Assembly (NCBI GenBank): GCA_033977485.1 | Contig: CM066983.1 | Location: 109,521,580 to 109,585,579 of the forward strand | Source of the DNA: Hydrangea macrophylla | Lineage: Eukaryota; Streptophyta; Magnoliopsida; Cornales; Hydrangeaceae | DNA: 64,000 nucleotides | Reading direction: 5' to 3' | In this document: positions 35,171-46,779 of the stretch, piece by piece | Position numbering within the stretch: the stretch's first letter is position 1 | How the letters are laid out: each line of letters starts with the position of its first letter | The notes under the pieces: model-generated | What the model was told of the DNA's origin: nothing | What the model saw: the letters and a program-made list of their open reading frames with translations, nothing else | The model's database searches: none | Made by a program: the position numbers and the translations under genes

Positions 35171-36699
35171 TTTTTTGTTTTGAATGTCTGCATTTATAAA
35201 ACTCTACATTCAACCCTTCAAGTTACTTTCTCTTATTAGATTGGAAATATGATTTTGACCTTGTATGCGTTCAATCTTGTTCTAGTTTGCTTTATACTTG
35301 TTTCTCTAGTTTCTTTCATGCTCAAGCTTCACATCTCTCTCTCTCTCAAATAGATAAGTACATAACGAACTTAATGTTCTATAAATTACTAGTAGAATGG
35401 GCTTTGGTTTCTCCGTTTTACATAATCAGGGAGTTACATTTGCTCTATTGGGGGTAGTATCAGATGGGTTCATTAGATAATCCCCGTGCCCATGAATTTC
35501 CATTTTCTTTCCACACACACACACGCACACACAGAGAGAGTTGCTTTCATATTGCTTTTTGGGCTGATATGGTGCTTTGGTCTTTGAAGGTGACAAGGAA
35601 CATTGATCTGGTCTATGGAGGTGGTAGCATAGGCCTAATGGGTTTGATTTCACAAGCTGTTCATGATGGTGGTCGCCATGTTATTGGGTGAGCTTCCTTC
35701 TCTCATCCACTTCCTTATCTCTCTCTCCTCAAAACTCTCAAAATAAAACAAAGTGATTAGGAAACAAAATTGTAGTTTGGGTCTGTTGATTTTGTTCCTT
35801 TTGTTCTTCATTACAACTAATTTTGTCATGTTATTGTCTCTCTGAGCAGGGTTATTCCCAAGACGCTCATGCCTCGAGAGGTATGTCTGCTATAACCCAC
35901 AAAGTTTTATGACTTTTCTTACTAAATTAATGAATAAAAGAAAACCCACTAGTCTAATGAAGTTTTTAATTTTTGCTTTTTTTCAATCCACAGGTTTAGA
36001 TACTTTTGTTAAGTATTTCCTTATTCTTGCCTTCTTTCCTTTCAAATCTTTTCCTTTCCTTTCTTTCCCTTTTATCAGTTTTATGTTACGGAGTAGTACT
36101 TTTTTTTTTGTAACCGTGAGTGTTCGGACCAGCTTGCGTGCACCTCGACTAATCCCACGAGGCCAGGGCGTCCGGGTGAATCACCTGTGACTACCCCTTG
36201 AGATTCGAACTTGAGACCTCTGGGTATAACACCAAAAGGCCTTGCCATCTGGCCACAAGGGAAGTGGTTCCCTTTTTTTTTTTTTTTTTTTTTAATGTTG
36301 TCCATTCCTCTTTTCTTTTTCTTTTTTTACTTTCATTTATTTATTCTTTCTTTGGTGGGTTGGGGTTGGGGGCTTAGAATTTGATTTCTTGGTCCTTGAT
36401 AGCCTTATCCTTAGTACCATTTGGGTAGCTGGGATTTCACCAGCTGTACACGTTTTGGGGTTTCAAATGTTTTCTCTGATTTTTCCTTTTTTGTTTCACA
36501 CTTATTCAATCTGATCAGTCCCCCCTCTTGTGTTTTTCTTACTTGGCTTTTTCTCAGATTGAAATTTCTTGTTGTATGTGTACAGTGTCACACACACACA
36601 CACATCCCCAATCTGGTGGTGTGTGAATTACTGGCTCTGTAATTCCTGCAAGCCTCATCATTGCTTTACTGCACAGCACTCTATACAATTTCTCTCTCT

Positions 36700-36741
<42 letters not shown>

Positions 36742-39700
36742 GTGATTTATGGGTCTTGGCATTTTTCTGCAGTTAACTGGTGAAACAGTAGGGGAAGTCA
36801 AGGCAGTTGCAGATATGCATCAAAGGAAAGCAGAAATGGCTAAGCACTCGGATGCTTTTATTGCATTACCAGGTTAGTACAAAGCCTTGAAACTAGTCTC
36901 ACATTTTCACTAAAATGCTCAGGCAAATCCTCAGGTGCTTTAATTATTCTACTTCTAGCTTTCAAGATTAACCATATCTCCATTTTTCATTACTTCCCAT
37001 AGTTGCCAAAAAATTCCTAGTTCTGTTGGTTGATCTCTCTCTTGCTACTCAAGAGATGAAGTAACATAAAAACAAAACTAGTAGCTGAAACCTTTAGTCA
37101 AAACTAAAAAGAACCATGTACTTAAATTGCAGTCTACTGTTTGAAATGAGTTGTGATAGATGAATTAGATGTGGGAAAAAGGTGTGGGTCTATATAGTTA
37201 AATCAACCTACCCAGTACCCATCAATGAAGAAAAATATATATAAATAATTTGTTTTGTTAGGTCTATGAAGATAAATCCTCTAGGCTGTATTATTACAAC
37301 CCTCTTAGGATTCCTAGTTAAAGCTACTAATCAAGTTTGTTAAACTTGTACTACAACTTAAGGAGAGGGGAAAAGGCAATGTCTTCATTGTTCACCTTTT
37401 TTTTTTGGTTCCAACTTAACAGGTTATTCATTGTACCTGAATTTTATATACACACACAGAGATATGGCAAAAAGGGAAATTCAATTTCTCGTGCAAATGT
37501 AGCAAAATATCGTGATATGTTGGTGTTATATGTTGGTACTCCCCAACTGGTAATGTAATGAAAGCAACTGTGTGTAGCCCAAATGATCACAAGCCTCTGA
37601 GTTTTCTCACAAAACCCAAGACCCAGGCTTAGAGAGCAACCTTTCAAGACCAAGTGACCCCTAGTTTGTTGACCCATCAACATCTTTCACTGAAAATTAG
37701 TGCCTCTCATCCTCAATAACCTATTTCTATTGTTTGTTTGATTTTACATGATTTTTTCCTCCAATGTAGTACTGTACAAGTACTACTAATTCTCACTTGC
37801 CATCTTAAGGGAAATGGTGTGTTGCACAAAAAAAAAGAAATTTTATATGGGCAGAGGAGATAAAGTCAAATTTTTTTTTTTTTCCAATTAGCATGCAGCT
37901 AACAGGAGTCATGTGCAGGACCTAAAACAGGCAATCAAGTTCCTTGTTTTGTCTAGTTCTATGCTTAGTGTGAATGTTATTTGGGAAAAACTAGTTTTGT
38001 GGTTCAGAAGTGAACACATCTTTTAAGAGCAAATTCAAGTGTTTGGTAAATGTTCATTTCTTGCACATGAGTCTGTGCCTAATAGCGTTCTCAAAACTAA
38101 TCCTTGGTCAAACCAATATAACCAAACCAGATAGAAAGTGAGATCGGAACTTAACCAAATCCTATTCTAGGGATTCTCATGCAGGCCCTAAAACTTGCAA
38201 AGATGGGAAGAACAAAAAGGGGCAATCCAGTCATTTTACCCTCATGGGCTATATATACACTACTCCCACAACCACAAGGACAAAAATTCAAAGTATTATG
38301 AAATGATGTTACATGATAGTCTAAGAGACATTATGACCTGAATGGGATGCCAGAAGATTGTGCCTCAGTTATGAGTTATGACAAGGATGGGTTCAATAAA
38401 TACCCGGTTCTTGGAAATGAAACCTACTCAAAATTTAACATTTTTCTTTAATGCCTAGAGACAATGATGACCAGAAAATGGGAAGTGATAGACTGTAACA
38501 AGTCTTAAATAAAAGTAATTTTATCCCAGTCATCAATTGCTCCTTGGTGACCATGACTTTTACTTTTCCATTTTGTTGGAAGAGGTGATTGTGAAAAATT
38601 TATTGCTATAAGTCCTACCACTAGTAATCTGTTAGTCTATTGGGTTCTTGTTCTTAATTTTCATGAGCCTCATCTGCAAATGTTTTCCCTCATATGCTAA
38701 ATTTATCTTTTTTTTTAATCCTTTATTATACTGACTTGGTTAGTCCAGCAAAATTGTATAAAGGGGAAGGAAAAAAAAAAGTATTTTTTTCCTCCTCAAG
38801 CATTAAAATGATTTGTACAAACTGCTTCCAGATTCACCAATGAGCTTTAGCTTAGATGGTTTGAGTATGAAAAAGGCGTGCACGAGTACCGGCATACATT
38901 TAACAATTCCAAGATCTTATAATGAGAGGAGCCTAGTACACTGGCCTGGCCTGCCTTGTTTATTATTATAAATTATTTTATCCATCATCATATAACTAAA
39001 TGTTTAATAGAATGGTACATAGAGAGAAACTCATGTGGCATTTTACGTGTAGGTGGTTATGGGACTCTTGAGGAGCTCCTTGAAGTGATAACTTGGGCTC
39101 AACTTGGCATACACGATAAACCGGTAATTCTCATTTGTGTAATTTGACATCTGTTGGGTCCGTTGGTGATCTCTGATGCTATTAACTATTTGTCTCCTTC
39201 AACAGCTTCAATCCAATTAATCTTTAGGCTAATATTTATATGTTTGTATATATTGTTGTTCATCTTTACAGGTGGGGCTGCTGAATGTGGATGGATACTA
39301 CAATTCGCTTCTATCATTTATTGACAAAGCCGTGGAAGAAGGTTTCATCAGTCCAAGTGCAAGGCATATCATTGTATCTGCACCAACAGCTCGGGTGTTA
39401 GTCAAGAAATTGGAGGTAATCTTTGAAAATAAAAGAATTTATGTCTCTTAAAGCCCCCCCCCCCCCCCCCCCCCCCCCCCCCCTTTTTTTTTTTTTTTTC
39501 GTGGTCTTATAAATGGCCTCAAATAGTTCAATACCTTCCTGCATTAAAACTACGGAAGTTGTTGACCATGTTTTTCACCTCAGAAATTTTTTTTAAGTCA
39601 AAATCCCTATAGAACGATTCATGTTTCGATGGTATTACTACTTTATAATTTTCCCAGCGCAAATGAAGGATCATCGATGCTTATTTGTTTCTTTTTATAA

Positions 39701-39847
39701 TTTGTCATTTCTTGAAGTGAAACTTACCATTTTTAATACTTGTTTGTAAAATAGGAATATGTACCTCGCCATGAACGAGTTGCTTCAAAGCTGAGCTGGG
39801 AGACGGAGCAGCTTGGCTACCCCCACAAATATGACATATCTAGGTGA
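34526..39847 (+). CDS. LOG: Cytokinin riboside 5'-monophosphate phosphoribohydrolase LOG, seven exons, 218 aa
   Basis: LOG enzymes cleave the ribose 5'-phosphate from cytokinin nucleotides to release the active free base in one step, in cytosol and nucleus. Exons, traced by frame and GT-AG sites: 34526-34645, 35590-35687, 35850-35880, 36773-36872, 39053-39123, 39272-39415, 39755-39847. Together they give 657 nt with no stop, the usual family length. Visible motifs are [11 protein letters not shown] (12-22), [12 protein letters not shown] (47-58), [16 protein letters not shown] (97-112) with catalytic-type Arg101, and PGGYGTLEE (116-124) with Glu124 of the PGGxGTxxE signature. SQG replaces the more usual SPG at 22-24. 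A second in-frame ATG at 34544 would give 212 aa; I chose the first. Intron 4 (2180 bp) is the longest. Similar to LOG1/3/4-type proteins; the exact paralogue is not decided. Confidence 0.96.
34673..34706 (+). repeat. 34-base poly-C tract in LOG intron 1
   Basis: An uninterrupted C run 28 bases after the exon 1 donor site. It is prone to sequencing and replication length errors. Its closeness to the 5' splice site is unusual. Confidence 0.9.
35124..35167 (+). repeat. (CT)n microsatellite in LOG intron 1
   Basis: About 21 CT units. A likely polymorphic marker within the LOG gene. Confidence 0.9.
36110..36272 (-). mobile_element. Au-like tRNA-derived SINE in LOG intron 3
   Basis: On the minus strand it reads a 5' end GGGAACCACTTCCC and an A-box-like TGGCCAGATGG. 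A B-box-like GTTCGAATC lies near 36200-36210. The Au-family end GTCGAGGTGCACGCAAGC is followed by TCCGAACACTCACGG and an A-rich tail (T run at 36101-36109). It lies inside intron 3, opposite to the gene. Confidence 0.85.
39454..39499 (+). repeat. Poly-C/poly-T tract in LOG intron 6
   Basis: About 30 C residues followed by about 16 T residues, 38 bases after the exon 6 donor site. A second long C tract in the same gene. Confidence 0.9.
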
Positions 39848-40242
39848 TCAATTGCTGTTGCTGCATCAAAAATTTCTAGTAGATTGAAGATTGGCAGTAA
39901 AACAAAAATGAGCTACTAACTTGGAAAAAAAAAATGATATATTCTGTGGGGATTCCTTTTTTTTTTTTTTGGTTGTAAATTGCTACAATTGACCACAGTA
40001 TGTGAAGCCTCACGATTCCTTCAATTGGAAATTTGGTTTTCTCTTTGAGGTTGTAAGTACTAGATGCGTATGAAATTCCCCTTCTAATGGTAATTTATCT
40101 ACTATCTCGCTTAATTTGCTTTGCATATATCTGTTTCTTATTGGAATGTACATATGTTCAGTATCTAAGAGGCAACCAGACTTAATTTTTCATACTTCCT
40201 CAACTACGTAGGGTTGTGATCACTCTTCCTTTCTTCAAAGGG
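39848..40242 (+). other. LOG 3' untranslated and downstream region
   Basis: AT-rich sequence after the stop codon, with no further coding segment. No certain polyadenylation hexamer can be singled out. Confidence 0.5.
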
Positions 40243-40408
40243 TAAGTCTATTGTGAGAAGTTTCTCATATGAGAAGACGATTTTTAACCGTTGGATGAGT
40301 ATCTAGCAATAAATGTATCTCCAGATTCTTGAGAATCTTATAGCTAGATACTCATCCAATGGTTAAAACCCGCCTTCTCATATGAGAATATGCTCACTAT
40401 AGACTTGC
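40243..40408. mobile_element. Hairpin MITE, about 166 bp
   Basis: The left arm AAGTCTATTGTGAGAAG..CTCATATGAGAAG is mirrored by the right arm CTTCTCATATGAG..CTCACTATAGACTT. The arms share about 65 bp, including TTGGATGAGTATCTAGC. Confidence 0.8.
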
Positions 40409-40493
40409 TTCTTCAAATGATAAAAACGAATTTTCTAGAAAATTAATGCTATGTTTCCTAAATTTGAATCTCAAATGCTTTAATAATTGTACC

Positions 40494-40662
40494 TGGGGCC
40501 GTACTTGAGTCGAGCTTTTCGAATTCAAGCCGAGCTTTAAGAGTTTGCATCCTACTCAAGTTTGAGTTTGACTCGTTTATTATCGAGCCGAGCCAAGCGT
40601 AACTGTTATCGAGCCGAGCCGTGAGCTCTTGTTGAGTGGCTCAACTCGTGTACATCCCTAGG
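40494..40662. mobile_element. Small hAT-like repeat with GAGCCGAGC motifs
   Basis: Ends resemble an inverted pair (GGCCGTACTTGAGTCGAGC and the inverse of CTCAACTCGTGTACATCCCTA). The interior repeats ATCGAGCCGAGCC. A related, truncated copy in the same orientation spans about 41110-41297. Confidence 0.5.
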
Positions 40663-40716
40663 AGCAAGTTTAAGTTGTCCACCAAAACTCATGGACTAAG
40701 TTGAATGCTTGATAGT

Positions 40717-40841
40717 TGGGTTGAGTGAACTTACCCAGTGAACTGACTTTTAAGTTTAAAAGAACCCACAAGTCAGCGGGGCAGCCCGCGGATTCTTTTA
40801 AGCTTAAAAGTCAATTCACTAGGTAAGTTCACTCAACCCAG
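40717..40841. repeat. Hairpin repeat, about 125 bp
   Basis: GGTTGAGTGAACTTACC and CTTTTAAG..TTAAAAG on the left are mirrored on the right by GGTAAGTTCACTCAACC. The loop is GC-rich (GCGGGGCAGCCCGCGG). Confidence 0.75.
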
Positions 40842-40854
40842 TTCACTTTAGATC

Positions 40855-40888
<34 letters not shown>

Positions 40889-41109
40889 TTACCTTAAACA
40901 ATTACTTGACACGTGAATTTATGACTATGGACATTATAATATGACAATATTCTTTCAATTTTAAATACTTTACATTATACATATATTATATTTTTATAAT
41001 TATCATATATATAATAATATTCTTTCAGTTTTAAATACTTTGTATTATACATATATTATATTTTTATAATTGTCATATATAATTAAACAAGCCCTTATCA
41101 TATCTATTA

Positions 41110-41297
41110 AAGAGATTTTTCATGAGCCTATTATACTCGAACTGTTCGAGAGCTTTGTTGAGCCAAGCTCATGTGTATTCAAGCTTCGCTTGTTTTATTA
41201 AACGAGCTTTGTATTCAAGCTCGAGCTACGCTCGTTTATTATTCTAGCCGAGCTGCGAGCCCTTATTGAGCAATTCAACTCGTGTCCACTCCTACTT
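41110..41297. repeat. Truncated copy of the GAGCCGAGC repeat
   Basis: Shares the end AATTCAACTCGTGTCCACTCC and internal CTCGTTTATTATTCTAGCCGAGC with 40494-40662. The left boundary is unclear. Confidence 0.5.
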
Positions 41298-41569
41298 ATA
41301 CCACATATCCTTGGATGTCCTATTGACAAAATATTTGAAAACCAAAATTTAAAAACTCAGCTTTATTCATTCTAAAGTACTCCCAAATTTGCAAACTGCC
41401 CCGCCTCTCGCTCTCTCTCTATCTCCCTCTATGAATAATAAAATTCACGGCATCTCATAAAAACATGGCATTCATGTTCTAGGACGGATGCAGAGATTAG
41501 CAGAGTCTGGCTGTAGCCCATAACCCATTTCCTGATTAATTACTAATATTAACATCCCATTTCTTTGGA

Positions 41570-41741
41570 GAGCACTTTTGATCACTTAAATTTAGTTTAT
41601 CACTGTTTATTTATGTTTTTACTATTTGATATGTGTCTTATACAAAGGCAAAATAGGAATAAAATGGGACACATGTCAGACAATAAAGGCATAGATAAGC
41701 AATAGTGAACCAAATTTAAGTGAGCAAAAGTACTCTCATTT
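41570..41741. mobile_element. MITE, about 170 bp
   Basis: AGCACTTTTGATCACTTAAA at the left is mirrored by TTTAAGTGAGCAAAAGTACT at the right. GATATGTGTC inside is mirrored by GACACATGTC. A related half copy lies at about 49553-49625. Confidence 0.7.
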
Positions 41742-42089
41742 CCTTGTGTTATTTTACACTGAGGGTATTTATGTAATTTAAACTTTGAAAAATCTTCTTT
41801 ACCAGCCTCATGTAAGTAATGGCGGGCCTTTCTTGTCCAATTCAGAATGTAGTAAAGTGGGTTATTTCTAAATTCAGCCACAAAAATAATTAGGGACCAA
41901 ATTGTATATTTCTAATGATTGGGTAATTTAATATTTAGTCCTAATATATGCATCTAACTAGAAATATGCCCCTTTTTCAAATGAATCTAGATATAGGTCC
42001 CTATAGTATTTTAAGGACAAAACTGCCCCCGTGTATATATATATATATATTTATATATTTATATCCACATAAAATCTGGATTTCAAATT

Positions 42090-42194
42090 CAAATCAGGGA
42101 ATTTCTCACTTTTTAACATGCTTCTCATTTTTTTGTGAGAAATTCTCACTTTTTACACGGTCCGTTTTTAAGGTAACTTAAGAGTCGGACTGTC

Positions 42195-42234
<40 letters not shown>

Positions 42235-43251
42235 ATCTGCTAGAGAGAGAAAGATGAAGACAGAGAAGGAGAAAGAAGAGAGAGAGGGTCTCATCCCCTC
42301 CATCGCCATCGGCGACCACCCACCATCTTCCTTCTCCTCCCATCTTTACCTCCCTTCACCTAAATCAACATGCACCACCATCTACGGCTACCCCTCTCCG
42401 TCGGTGACCACTCTGTGGATAAATTACTCACTAGTTCGTGAGAAAAAAAAAATCAAAATATCTGACAGGAATTGAATCGTTTTAGACGAGAAAAATTCGA
42501 TTTCATCTTTGTTCTCGAAAATGCGAGTGAAAAGCAAGGTTTCAAATTTGCAGCCCATCATCAATAAAATCAACCGATCGCGAGACGATACAGAAGACGA
42601 TTACTCCGAAATGGCTCATGGATTTGCTGCATTCATCGATGGTTGTGTCATAGATTTACTCACTTCCATGAATTTGTATACACAGTCCGAACTGTGTAAA
42701 AAGCGAAAAATTATCACAAAAATGTGTGAATTTATCATTTTTTGAAAATTTTCACTTTTGAAATTTTTTAGGTCCAATTTTTAAGGTCCGCTTAAGGTCT
42801 AGACCGTTTGTATACATACATATAGTATTGATGAGGATCTCCTTATTGTATAGGCTGTAAGAAATTCCTCACTTGTTATGTACATGAAGTTAGTGAGAAA
42901 TTTCTCACTTTTATAGGTTGTAATAAATTGCTCATTTGTTATGTAGTGAAATTAGTGAGAAATTTCTCACTTATATAGGCTGTAAAAAATCACTTCCTCA
43001 TTGTATGTAGATTAAATTAGTGAGAATTTTTTCACTTGTATAGACTGTAATCAATAGATAATGTGTTATGTAAATGAAATTAGTGAGAAATTTCTCACAA
43101 AAAAATGAGAAATTCCCACATCACTTTGTTAAACCGAAAATCCCTTGATCATAGGGATATTAATTCCATTATCCATGATCTCCTAAAAATACGTTTCCCA
43201 AAACTGCATATAACACAATTTTGGAAGTTTTTTGAATATACAAAGCAGTAT

Positions 43252-43297
<46 letters not shown>

Positions 43298-44510
43298 TAT
43301 CACATTACTCTGTTAAATCCGAAATCCCTTTATTTTAGGGATATTAATTCAGTGAGAAATTGCTCAAAAGCATATTGAAAATCAATAAAAACTAGTGAGA
43401 AGTTTCTTGTAGTTTGATTTATGCTTCTTATATTTTGTTATAGAAAATTTGATTTACTACGATTATGCTTTGCCACATCGTATGTAGATTAAATTAGTGA
43501 GAAATTTCTCACTTGCATAGACTGGCATCAATAGATCATATGTTATGTAAATGAAGTTAGTGAGAAATTTTGCACAAAAAAGTGAGAAATTCTCACATCA
43601 TTCTATTAAATAAAAAATCCCTAATTTTAGAAATATTAATTCACTTATACATGATCTCCTAAAATACGTTTTCCAAAACTGCATATGATGATGCCAGAAT
43701 TTGGTAAGAGTAAAGTAAAGCAATTTAAGGAGAGAGAGAGAGAGAGTGATAGACTATTTTTTGTATGTGGTTCGGCCCTGTTAATGGAGGTACCTACGTC
43801 CACGGGTGTGTCTGAGCACGTTCACTAGCAGATCACCGGCGGGCCTGGTGAGCCAACAAAAAGAGGGGCGGCATTATCAGTAATACCGGCCGGGTATATG
43901 CGTATAATGGTGAATTATAGAGGTACTGTGTAGACTGAGAAGTTGGCGGCCCCCTCCATGGGGGGTGAGAGGTCTCTTTTATAGATGTAAGAGACCTACT
44001 CATATATGGATAAGGATATATAATCCTATTGATATAGATTGACATTAATTATGGGAATTTCCTAATTAGATTAGGAAATAGTGTGCACTTTTCATTAGTC
44101 TTCTAGCTTGAGTAGGAAACTGCCCGTAATGCTCGGGATCACGCCTGTGGGCCCGGATGAGCTGTTCCCGCGGTGGGATGTGTCTGTGCGTTTTTCCTGA
44201 CCTGTTGGCCGGGTCATGAATGAACCGCTCGGGATGATGAGTAGGCTAAACCGCTCAGGCTGATGCTTCTGAGGAGTTGTGGATGATTTGCCCGGGGCAT
44301 GGACTAGCTGCTCATTTGAACCGCTCGGTCATAAGATAGAGCCAATTTTGGGCGTATCAGCATATAACACAATTTTGGAAGTTTTCGGAATATACAAAGG
44401 AAAAAAAAAAGTGAGAAATTCTCACATTACACTGTTAATAACCGAAATCCCTTGATTTTTGGGATATTAATTCCCTTATCCATTATTTCCTAAAAACATG
44501 TTTCCCATAA
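42090..44510. repeat. Dispersed array built on the palindrome GTGAGAAATTTCTCAC
   Basis: The palindrome or close variants recur around 42155, 42893, 42955, 43018, 43083, 43495 and 43558, at about 62-65 bp spacing within clusters. Between them are copies of TGTTATGTAAATGAA(A/G)TTAGT. A second companion block (AATCCCTTGAT..GGGATATTAATTC, then CCTAAAAATACGTTTCCC) recurs near 43140, 43320, 43615 and 44450. A (TA)n/(GA)n tract lies at 42194-42235 and another (GA)n at 43255-43293. The array is interrupted by a solo LTR at 43686-44359. No gene is supported within it. Confidence 0.75.
43686..44359 (-). mobile_element. Solo LTR, 674 bp
   Basis: Begins TGATGATGCC and ends GGGCGTATCA, with perfect five-base duplications GCATA at 43681-43685 and 44360-44364. 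The repeat sequence on both sides rejoins when it is removed. On the minus strand CTATAAAAGAGACC (near 43975) is a convincing TATA box, so the element direction is minus. There is no internal sequence to tell Copia from Gypsy. Confidence 0.88.
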
Positions 44511-44838
44511 CTGTATATATATATAACTGTATATATATGTATGCCAAGGGTATAATGGTCCGGATTTATACTAACCATTTAAGAATAAGAACTAATTAAT
44601 GATTTCTATTGCAAATTAAGGATTAATTTCTGTACACCAAATCAAGTCAGGATCATTTGCTATTAATGGCCATATTTAGGGACCAAATTGTATATTTCTA
44701 ATGATTTGCCTTTTGTTCTGTATTTAGGAAGTACATCCACTGTTGCCTAAGGGGGTGTAGAAAGAAATTTTGTGAAATTTATAGGCTAAACAATAAACAC
44801 CGAAAACCAAGAGCAGAGCCAGGAATTTTGGTCGCGGA

Positions 44839-44859
44839 GGGGGGGGGGGGGGGGGGGGG
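44839..44859. repeat. Poly-G tract
   Basis: About 21 G residues, 12 bases before the Cassandra LTR. Confidence 0.9.
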
Positions 44860-44871
44860 TGGGGCAGCGCC

Positions 44872-45175
44872 TGTAACGACCTACCTCCCCATCTAGCAAC
44901 AATATTGTCCGCTTTGGACCTAAACACAAAGAACTTCCCAGGGGGTCACCCATCCCTGGTACTGCTCTGGCAGCAGCACGCTTAACTGTGAAATTCTTTT
45001 ATGTTTAGCTCCCTCACGGTTTTAAAATGCCTTGTTGCATATAGAGGGGTGATTAATCCTTATAAACTAGTCCAGGAACTTCACCCCAGGCGATGTGGGA
45101 CAAGTCCCCACACCCGATCTCACCTCATCCGTCTTGGCCATCCGACCTTAGGAGCATTGGCTCTTGGTCATCACA
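44872..45175 (-). mobile_element. Cassandra-type TRIM solo LTR carrying 5S rRNA sequence
   Basis: TGTAACGACC starts and GGTCATCACA ends it, with perfect duplications GCGCC at 44867-44871 and 45176-45180. On the minus strand the stretch 44930-44995 reads as 5S rRNA: AGTTAAGCGTGCT, then GATGGGTGACC and CCTGGGAAG. This includes the 5S internal control region. Cassandra TRIM elements are known for exactly this 5S-derived LTR. It is not a functional 5S gene, as the rest of the 120-base RNA is absent. Confidence 0.93.
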
Positions 45176-45180
45176 GCGCC

Positions 45181-46117
45181 CCTGAGGCTATTTTTTTGGG
45201 GTCTATTTATATATAATTGACGATTTTTTTAGGGTCTACTTGTCTATAATTGTGATTTTTTTGGGATATGCTTATAATGTAAGTCTATTCGGTGACACGT
45301 AAATATTGTATAGTGTCTTTCAAAATTCTAAAGGGGCCTATTTTTAAAACGCCTAAAATTATCACACTAAAAATGTAATTTTTAAAATTTTAGGCACATT
45401 TCCTTTGAGTTGTATATACCTGTATATCAATATATATGTAGTTGATAGCACTAAATTGGGCTTTGAATCACTTTAAGTGCCTAAACATAAGTTGATGGGG
45501 GCCTAAACATAAATTAAAAGAAAGCCTAAACATAATTAAGAGAGAACCTAAACATAATTAAGGAAAGCCTAAATATAAAATATTAAAAAAAAAAACTTAA
45601 GATAAAATTATAATTCTTAAAATCTCAAGAGAGCCTGACCCCTCTTGTCCCTACGTGCCTCCACCAGTGCCAAAAACTATACAATTAAATGCTCGGCCCC
45701 AATGGCAAGCCTATTGATTATCAAATGAATCGGCCATGTGTCATTTTATTGATTACAATTTACAAGAAAGAGAGGGGGGCCAAATATGTAATAGACATGT
45801 TTGAGGTTGTTGTCAAGTACTTGTTTGCATTTTGCAGGGAAAGGTTGAGCTATTAATAGACAAGAGACTACAACTGTAAAACCAACAACCGTTAATGAAA
45901 GGACGGCCAAGTGTGAGTTAATGGAAGGAAGAAGTGAGGGGCCCCTGTCTTCTAACTACACTGTTTAGGATAGCATAATAATTTTCAAAAGAGTTAGGGG
46001 CGAGTTTACGTACTTCAGTTATATTTATGCAAAATACCAGGTATAAAAAAGTACTTTTTTTTTTCTCAAAACTACGGATGCAGTCATCCCTACTTGTCCC
46101 CTCAGGATCTATCCTTG
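45181..46117. other. AT-rich intergenic DNA
   Basis: Contains several short repeats of CCTAAACATAA (45480-45570) but no supported gene. Confidence 0.5.
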
Positions 46118-46125
46118 GATGTAAA

Positions 46126-46482
46126 CAGGGAGGGCAGACGGATGTATGGGCAAGGGTGCCCCACTATCACCCCCCCTCTCTCTTTAGATTTTTAAAAATT
46201 ATTAATGTTACTTTATGAATTAAAATATTTTATATTTAATCCTCCTTTGAAATTTTATTCAAACCCTCTTAGTTATGAAAATTACCTACTAATTCTCCTC
46301 TCTGTTAAGTTTTTGTGTTAATTATAAAATGTGTATAGAAAATATGTATAAATAGGTCCAAAAAATATATAAATATGTCCAAAATACGTATTAAAAGTCT
46401 AAAAATATGTATAAATATGTCCAAAAAAAAAAATCGGCGGCATATCAAACCCCCCTGGATTAATTTTCTAGATCCGCCCCTG
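46126..46482. mobile_element. hAT MITE, 357 bp
   Basis: The ends CAGGGAGGGC and CCGCCCCTG are imperfect inverted copies. The flanking eight-mers GATGTAAA (46118-46125) and GATGTAAG (46483-46490) match at seven of eight bases, the hAT duplication size. Confidence 0.7.
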
Positions 46483-46779
46483 GATGTAAGGATTATGTGT
46501 CACTGAACATATAGAACAATTTGATGAGGTTATAGTTTGCTTTTATAAATGTGAAGAAAAAAAAATTCAATTCAATTATGTACTTTGGGTCATGTTAATA
46601 ACCATCTACTATAAAGAGGGTATAATTGAAGTGTTTATACTCTCAACACGTCCCTTCACGTGTGTTCAGACTTTCTTTGATAAGATAAAAAATGTGAAAA
46701 TTTTAGATATCAAGATGATGACAAAGATTGAACTCATGGCCTTTGTCTGCAGAAACTAAAAAGAACAATGTTATCAATA

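Noticed and set aside
36110..36272. tRNA gene in LOG intron 3
   Set aside because: A and B box-like blocks exist but no cloverleaf can be formed; the Au-type 3' end marks it as a SINE.
42832..43580. CRISPR-like palindrome repeats
   Set aside because: Spacers are near-identical to each other, and the context is a plant chromosome.
44930..44995. 5S rRNA gene
   Set aside because: Only part of the 5S sequence is present, and it lies within a Cassandra-type LTR with its own target duplication.
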